A stretch of 64,000 bases of DNA from Sipunculus nudus (lineage: Eukaryota; Annelida; Sipuncula; Golfingiida; Sipunculidae): positions 11,972,382-12,036,381 of the forward strand of contig CM049317.1 in the NCBI GenBank assembly GCA_026874595.1, written 5' to 3'. A model generated the notes under the pieces. It ran no database searches. It worked only from the letters and a program-made list of their open reading frames with translations, and had not been told where the DNA came from. The position numbers and the translations under genes were made by a program. Below, piece by piece: positions 57,852-64,000 of this stretch (position 1 is the first letter of the stretch; every line of letters begins with the position of its first letter).

Positions 57852-59150
57852 TAGAGTTTCCCATTAGCATAGTGTGCTGCCATACGTGTGTCCATAGCTT
57901 TGCCCATATTGGGTGATAAATATTTTCTTCGAATTCACAATAATTGTATGTGAGGATAAATTCAGCCAAATCAGTTGTGATTTCCGGTGTTATATTATTA
58001 TGTTTATTATTAACAATGATGAGTTTCACGCATGCCTCAGGGCCATCCGTGTGAGGTATATTAGTTTATAAACTTTCGACATCTATATTTACCAATATAT
58101 TGTCTTCCGGAATATTTTCGATCATGTTAAGTTTGTTTAGAAAGTCTGTAGTGTCGCGGAATTTGAACGATAGGTTTTAGATTGGTTTCCACAAATCCAG
58201 AAATAAGTTCAGTAAGAGTTCCTATACCGGAAATAATTGGTCTGCCTGGATTGTCTTTTTTTATGTGTTTTTTAGGAGCGTGTAAAATATGCCTGGTTTT
58301 GGGTTTTCGGGTATATACTTGAATAGTTCCAGTTGAATGTTTTTGGAAAAGATAACATGAGTTGTTTCAGTTCTTTTGAGAATTTTTTCAGTTGGATCCC
58401 CGTCTAATTTTCTGTAATGTTTTTCATTATCGAGTTGTTGGTAGGCCTTTTTAATGTAATCTGTTTTGTCCTGAATTAGAGTGGATTTATAGCCGATAAA
58501 TATAGTGGATTTATCGCCTATCTTTATCGGTGGATCTGATAATTATTTCTTTATCATTTCTTTATGTTTATGGCTTTTTTGTTCATAATTAGTAAGATTA
58601 TTTGTTGATTGGGTTGTTCTATTTAAAATTTCTGAATTGATCATATTTCTAAATGGGTCTACATAAATATCTAATTTGGGGTTACGTCCTGTCGGGGGTG
58701 TCCAGATTTTGTCACCATTTCTGTCGTTAATTATTCCAGTGGGCTTTTTGGATTCATTTGATAGTGAGTTTTCATGATAGAAATATTTTTTGTAATCTGA
58801 GATTGCGGAAAAAAATCTTCCAAATCTCCATAAAGTTGGATGGTATCAATTTAAGGTGTAGGGCAGAATTTCAAACCCTTTTATAAGAGACTTATTTCTT
58901 AATTCTATTAGTTTGTGTTTGAATAGATGGATTATTTTGGATTTGTCATGTAATGGAGCATAACCGGTGTGTGAATATTCACTTTCATTTTGATTTATTA
59001 CATTATCTTGATAGTTGACAGGCAGTTCATTTGCTTTGTATTTAGGTTGTTTAGGTTGTTTGAGTTGTTCAGGCTTACCTTTTTCCTTTTGAAATCTTCT
59101 CTGAAGATCTTCATGGTATTTATTATCCACGTATAGAATGACCTCTTCAC
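57852..59150 (-). pseudogene. Penelope-like RT N-terminal part
   Basis: Minus strand from 59150 down: a charged N-terminal frame (59130-58846), then NESKKPTGIINDRNGDKIW and NPKLDIYVDPFRN, GDKSTIFIGYKSTLIQ, KAYQQLDNEKHYRKLDGDPT, RTETTHVIFSKNIQLELF, a SGIGTLTELISGFVETNLKP block (about 58240-58180), and EFEENIYHPIW then MLMGNS (about 57935-57855). This is the usual order of Penelope-type RT motifs. There are several stops and shifts. It joins the 53369-54397 part if the insertion is removed. Confidence 0.82.
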
Positions 59151-59154
59151 TTAA

Positions 59155-59977
59155 CCGTAAACCTTCACTTTACCATAAACCTACTGATCCCCAGAACTAT
59201 AAACATCCTGCAAGCTCTCATCCACCCAATGTCGGCAAATCTATCATTTATATTTAAGCCCTAAGATACAACAGGATATGCTCGGAACAAACTGAAAGGG
59301 ATCAACAACTGATAAAACTAAAGAAGGCATTCATCAACATGGGATACTAACGACATAACACAGATAAACAAATAACCAAAGCCACCTAAATTCCACGTGA
59401 AAATTTATTGAAGAAAACTCCGAAAAAAGAACTGAACCGAATACCACTGGTTGTAACTTACCACCCGAATCTTAAGCATTTAAAGATAGCTGCACATGAG
59501 TTGAAACCCCTTCTAACCGCGGACCCTGTCCTTTCTACAATCTTTCCAGAATCAGCCATATTGTCCTATAAACAACCGAGAAATCTTTGAAGCCAATAAG
59601 TAAAATAAAAAATCACCCCGAAAAACATTCAAAATGGTACGTTTCCATGCAAAAGACCACGCTGCCTTACGTGCCCACTAAATGTCAAAGGCGATAATGT
59701 TCAAATTAACGAGTAAACATGCACTATACATGGCAAATTTACATGCACCAGCAAAGGAGCCGTTTACTTGATTACATGTATTTTATATCCGAAAGCCATA
59801 TACATCTGCGAAACAAGTCACAGATTAAGCATGAAGATAAATGGCTATAGGCTCTCTATTAAACCGAATCAAAAACTCACTCCAGTGGGCACACACTTTT
59901 CACAAACTGGACACAATGCGGAGCGCATGAGGATACACATACTAAAGGGATATCTCATGGACACAAAGTTAAGATAA
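59155..59977 (+). pseudogene. Inverted second Penelope copy, endonuclease part
   Basis: Plus strand: LYRKPTD-region relic (about 59180-59240), a linker (LKKTPKKELNRIPLVVTYHP at 59405-59464, then ADPVLSTIFPESAILSYKQP), and GIY-YIG remnants (YPKAIYICETSHRLSMKING, PVGTHFSQTGHNAERMRIHI). The YIG glycine is Cys here (YIC), and stops occur near 59590, so it is dead. It is the mirror image of 54200-53369. Confidence 0.82.
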
Positions 59978-60019
59978 ATTTCGGAATAAAATTCATAAAT
60001 AAATTCAACTGTATACAAA

Positions 60020-60306
60020 ATGGCCTCGATCAAGACGAAAGTTGCCTGGCACACTATAAGCATCAATCTCTATATGAAAACAATCCCTGCTATGCACTGG
60101 TGATCATTCAATCTTTTTCATTCCACTCTATTTTTACTTTGTTTCTGTCACTTCTTTCTTATATACTTTATCACTTTGTTTTCATCTTTACCATGTTATG
60201 TTTTCTCCCTATAACCTTTACTTTATCTCTTTATTAATTTTTCGTTTAAACTTTATAGTAAACTTTTTGTTATATTATTTTTATTATTTTTATTCATATA
60301 AGTATA

Positions 60307-60339
<33 letters not shown>

Positions 60340-60875
60340 ATTTCGATTATTATTATTATCATCCTTATCAGTTTTATAATTTATATTATTATTATTATTA
60401 TTTCGATCATTATTATTATTATCAGTAATATGTTTTTTATTTTGTTTATATCTATTACATCATTTTTTGCATAATCATCACTTGTTTTATTTTTCTTTAT
60501 TTAGCTTTATTATGTTACTTATGTTTATGTTAATTTTTTCCTTTGCATACCGGCGGCCTAGCATGGAACAACTAACGGGCCTCCATGGTCGAGGCGGGAG
60601 AGACATCTCCTGGGCCGGACAAAGCACTGGGAAATCGTACCTCCCCCTCCCTCACAGAGGGAGTAGGGGTGGGTATCCGGCTCGCGGCACACCCTTGACG
60701 GATTAATCGGTCCAATTTTGGCATTCTACAGGGGACTCAGCAAGGGACCACTATTGGAAATGGCGGGCTGTACCACGGAGGGCCGCACTTTGGACCAGGC
60801 GACCCTTCGACGTGAATTGATAATATGGATGACATCGACCTTCATTCGGTTTCGCGGAATTGCCGAGTGATGCGA
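60020..60875. other. About 855-bp segment unique to the right Penelope arm
   Basis: The left arm passes directly from the endonuclease end to the terminal repeat, whereas here a segment intervenes. It has a TTA/TAT-rich low-complexity half (about 60240-60430) and a GC-rich half (about 60550-60840, with acgggcctccatggtcgagg and gagggagtaggggtgggtat). It could be an insertion, or 5' element sequence lost from the other arm. Confidence 0.5.
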
Positions 60876-61120
60876 TGTGTACTTACTGTACCCTGCCCAC
60901 CCAGGGCATCATGGTTATAACAATACTAAATATTCAATCAACATATAAATACACTGTTTCTTGCATAATGGACTCTATACATTGTCGTTCCATCATATAA
61001 CATCTCTCTACACGTTCCCATTTAATTACCACCTGACGAAGAAGCCTGTGTGATTCGAAAGCTTGTGTGTTAACAAACTAGTTTGTCTATCTAAAATACG
61101 TCGCTGTTTATCTTAACCTT
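60876..61120 (+). repeat. Penelope right terminal inverted repeat
   Basis: Mirror of 53081-53330. Contains cctgacgaagaagcctgtgt, then gattcgaaagcttgtgtg at 61032-61068. Confidence 0.85.
61033..61060 (+). ncRNA. Hammerhead-ribozyme-like core (weak)
   Basis: ctgacga (61033-61039) and gaaa (61057-61060) bracket a short possible stem. The consensus from the other copies pairs gaag with cttc. Hammerhead ribozymes have been reported in the terminal repeats of Penelope-like elements, which is why the match is noted. The conserved CUGANGA and GAAA boxes are present, but one extra base precedes the stem and stems I and III were not verified. Confidence 0.3.

Positions 61121-61122
<2 letters not shown>

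Positions 61123-61181
<59 letters not shown>
61123..61181. repeat. (TA)n microsatellite at the Penelope right flank
   Basis: Pure TA run beginning three bases after the right terminus of the element. Confidence 0.95.
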
Positions 61182-61185
<4 letters not shown>

Positions 61186-62940
61186 CCATTACCGACATAT
61201 AAAAAGCAAATTATGATAATAAAATTAACAGATATAACTCTCTTGTGAGATCGGAGAGATATATTTTGTTGCCCCTGGAGATGCATTACACTAATTATCC
61301 GTACTTTGTAAGAGTTCTTACTTCACATATTTACTTCTTTGACACCACCATTTACCATGCAGAATCCCGTATATTACCTACTATAAAACTCCACACATAT
61401 ATACAGAAACATTTATTTAAATAAAGAGCAGGGTCACCCAAAGGTCATTAATTTGAGAATTATACATATCGTTGCTTTTCACCAAATATGACTCAATCTA
61501 ATGAAGACTTCCAGGAAATGATGCCAAAAGATTAGTTGGACCTGATCTTATAAACATACGGTCAAGGTCACAATAACACGGTGCTATCATGTTTGAGACA
61601 CATGCAATTAAATGACACGAACACCCGTCTAGGAAAATAATAAGCCCCCTAGGTGGGGCGCTAAATAAAAATATATACATAAACCTGTTCAGCTCACAAA
61701 CAACTGTGAATGATAGAATAGTTCTCAAGGAAAGAGTATTTACATACAAGTGTCAGTAGCGTGATAGAAAGAATTTAGTACTGGTCAGTTCGGGGTAGTC
61801 AGTGGAGAGACTATGGTAATACACGCACGTTCATATATCTAACATAGGTTTAGGGAGATCGAGCATCCAGATACTAATATGCATCATTCATTTTACCAAT
61901 TGTATTAGCAATTAAAAAAACAAGACACATTAATAACATATGTGTCCTATTTGCATAGTTTATCCGCAATTTACAAAATTGCCTTTAATTCAAATATTCT
62001 TCCATAGTCCCCTAAAAGCATTTTTTTTCTCTTGTGGCATTTTTTTTTCTCTTTTTTGTTATTATTTACACTTCAGGCATTCAGAATAGAAGAGTCTCTG
62101 TGCCATATAAATACCAGGGAACATATATCTAGGGATATTATTTCTAGCATTTCTCCTTAGATAATTGCCCGGGCTGTTTACATCTGGGGGCAATTGTCTC
62201 AAGTGATAATTGTCTTAGTGACATATGTGGGTCGGTTGTATATATCTTAGTTTAAATTGTCTGAGAAAAGTAATTGTCTGAGGGTAATGGGCTTGCCTAA
62301 TTTTACTCTTGCAGTTATAAATATAAGCAGTTTTTTTTTATTTAGATATTCTTCAAATGAGTACTGTTTTTGCAGAGATTATACTTATGTGTATATCTGC
62401 TATATTGTGTATAACCTCAGATTTGTATAATGTGTATGTTAGCTAATAAATTCAGCTGTGATTTTTTTAAACCACATAGCAAGGTCAAATGGTTCTTAAA
62501 TCAGACACTGACTCATTCTTTGTGACAAACTTCATGCAAGTTTAATCAATTGTTATCAATGGTGCACACATAATCTTTAACATAGTTTACATATACAGGA
62601 GTGGATGCATTTCATGTTGACCTTACCAAGACGGCTGATAAACCATTACACTTTGTACGCGTCCTTGTCTGTATGACATCAGCTAGAGGGCATTACATCT
62701 TTACATCCACTGCTTTTTTAGGTCGTTAGCAAGTTCACAAATATGATGTGGCTAACAGCAAAAGAAACATCATCAGAAATATCATGCGTTATCACTTTTA
62801 TTTGGACAGGGGTTCTGTAGTATATCAATATTTACTTCATATGTGTCAGTATAAATTTTTTCAGTAGACATATGAGTTATAACACGGGTATGATATAATC
62901 TGCATATCATGGTCATTTGACATATATGCAGTTTGAATGG
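61182..62940. other. Non-coding stretch
   Basis: No exon recognised. Short direct repeats of aattgtct followed by a purine-rich stretch lie at about 62188-62282. Confidence 0.4.
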
Positions 62941-62948
62941 TTCTGAAT

Positions 62949-62949
62949 G

Positions 62950-63001
<52 letters not shown>
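62949..63001. repeat. (TA)n microsatellite
   Basis: Uninterrupted TA run. Confidence 0.95.
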
Positions 63002-63006
<5 letters not shown>

Positions 63007-63089
63007 CCTTTCCATACATGTACATTTTGCCCGCTACCAAGGACCGGTCTCCATTAACTCTTGGATGAAGAGACCTCACATGTTTGGTA

Positions 63090-63180
63090 TATACCTTAGC
63101 CCTCAGTCTTAACCCCGGAAGGCGGCCAGAACGGGACGTGAACCCATAACCTTGCGCCCAACACCATCCATAAAATCATA
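63090..63180 (-). repeat. tRNA-derived SINE-like fragment
   Basis: The minus strand carries gggcgcaaggttatgggttc then acgtcccg, resembling the anticodon-arm to T-arm part of tRNA-derived SINEs with a B-box-like ggttcacgtcc. The plus strand continues into GC-rich accccggaaggcggccagaa. Confidence 0.4.
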
Positions 63181-64000
63181 AATCAGAACAATACTCTAAT
63201 TCTTGCTAATTTTTTTTTATTAATGATAAAATATATCCAGGCTTTGGCAGTATATGACGATGCTTTCTTTTGCCATCTGGAGAACTTCAAACTCTTGCTA
63301 AATCTGCGACTGTGAATGGTAAGTGACCTTGGTTCCAGCCACCAAATCATGAATAAATCGAAGCATAACATGTTACATTTATATAGGGTATCATATATCT
63401 ACGATCCAAAATAAATAAACTTTGACCTCCTTTCACGGAAAACGTTTTAAAAAAATTTTAGTTAAAATGTCAATTAATCATTTAAGTCAGTCGGAGTAAA
63501 TCCTTTCAACTGGTCTTTGGGGGGTCACTGGGGACTGCAACGTCTGCCTTCTTTGCATGTGTGGCAGTCTGTCCTGAGCGCTAACGTTTAGAATGGAAGT
63601 GTAAAACTTCCTCATGCTCGCAACCTAAGGCGGTCGTACGTTTCTGAGAATCATTTAAAAAAATATGTAGAGCAAACGGTGGTCAGTTGTTTCTCCTGGA
63701 ATATCCAGTATTGTTGGTCATTTTTAATAGATATACTATACGGTTTAACGATATATACATCAATAAAGTATTTATAAATAGCAATAATATAACTTAAAAA
63801 CTAATAGATTTTTTTATCGTGTTTTACGGTTAAAGGGGAATATTATCATTCGAAGTCCGCAGGCAATATAATCGGGATGCAGCCTGCGGGTATACCAAGG
63901 TTTGAATAGCTGCTGCACTGATACCAACTTTTCAACATTTTTTGTTGGCGAGGTGTTCTTGTTATTTGAAGATACTCTTTATATAAAGGTTGTTGTTCCT
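63181..64000. other. Non-coding right edge
   Basis: No supported gene. A 62-codon minus frame (63183-63371) shows no recognisable domain or splice context. Confidence 0.35.

Larger units (their letters stand above)
53081..61120. mobile_element. Head-to-head Penelope-like element, 8 kb
   Basis: Outer ends aagttaagataaacagtgac (53081) and gtcgctgtttatcttaacct (61100-61119) are inverted repeats that extend inward about 240 bp. A minus-strand copy runs from about 59150 down to 53081 (RT then GIY-YIG). A 5'-truncated plus-strand copy runs from about 59155 to 61120. The GIY-YIG endonuclease downstream of RT and the YIDD catalytic box are diagnostic of Penelope-like retroelements. Inverted partial copies are known for this class. 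TA microsatellites abut both ends. Confidence 0.88.

Noticed and set aside
62782-63079. Two minus frames with long IYIYIY tracts
   Set aside because: Translation of the (TA)n microsatellite at 62949-63001.

Overview
This looks like an AT-rich, intron-rich invertebrate nuclear genome segment, most likely from a bivalve mollusc. That assignment is inference. It rests on expanded C-type-lectin-like genes with short exons, many decayed non-LTR retrotransposons (L1/Tx1-like, CR1-like), Penelope-like elements with GIY-YIG endonuclease, long TA/GA microsatellites and tRNA-derived SINE-like fragments. There are no bacterial-type genes; coding sequence lies in small exons bounded by AG...GT signals.

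Layout. 1-2.4 kb: three minus-strand exons of a C-type-lectin-like gene that runs off the left edge, next to a 21-bp satellite. 3.0-4.7 kb: a plus-strand set of small phase-0 exons of two alternating kinds (here A and B), ending with an in-frame stop and an AATAAA. 4.7-13 kb: mostly non-coding, with a ~360-bp degenerate tandem repeat at 10-11 kb. 13.2-25.4 kb: a large plus-strand array of A and B exons, intact and broken, interrupted by an L1/Tx1-like LINE with a 14-bp target-site duplication and by a CR1-like remnant. 25.7-33.6 kb: two copies of a ~1.8-kb segment with lectin-like minus-strand remnants. Between them lie a Penelope-like solo inverted terminal unit, three or four further phase-0 plus-strand exons and a ~1.9-kb TIR element. 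34.7-35.3 kb: a large inverted repeat. 37.3-44.8 kb: the best gene in the window, a plus-strand type I membrane receptor with two C-type-lectin-like domains. 45-52.9 kb: a stand-alone ORF, a decayed LINE and an old ~1-kb-period duplication. 53.1-61.1 kb: an 8-kb head-to-head Penelope-like structure flanked by TA microsatellites and interrupted by two insertions. 61.2-64 kb: no gene seen.

How it fits together. Two exon grammars are interleaved: the lectin ectodomain exons are all phase 1-1, and the A/B array is all phase 0-0. The A module (33 residues, core around SKRESRKPSP) and the B module (about 20-23 residues) are hydrophilic, and any subset can be spliced without shifting frame. The array therefore resembles a birth-and-death module cassette for a disordered, possibly phosphorylated tail beside an immune-type lectin receptor cluster. 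I do not recognise the A/B modules as a known family. Whether they splice to a lectin ectodomain cannot be decided from sequence alone.
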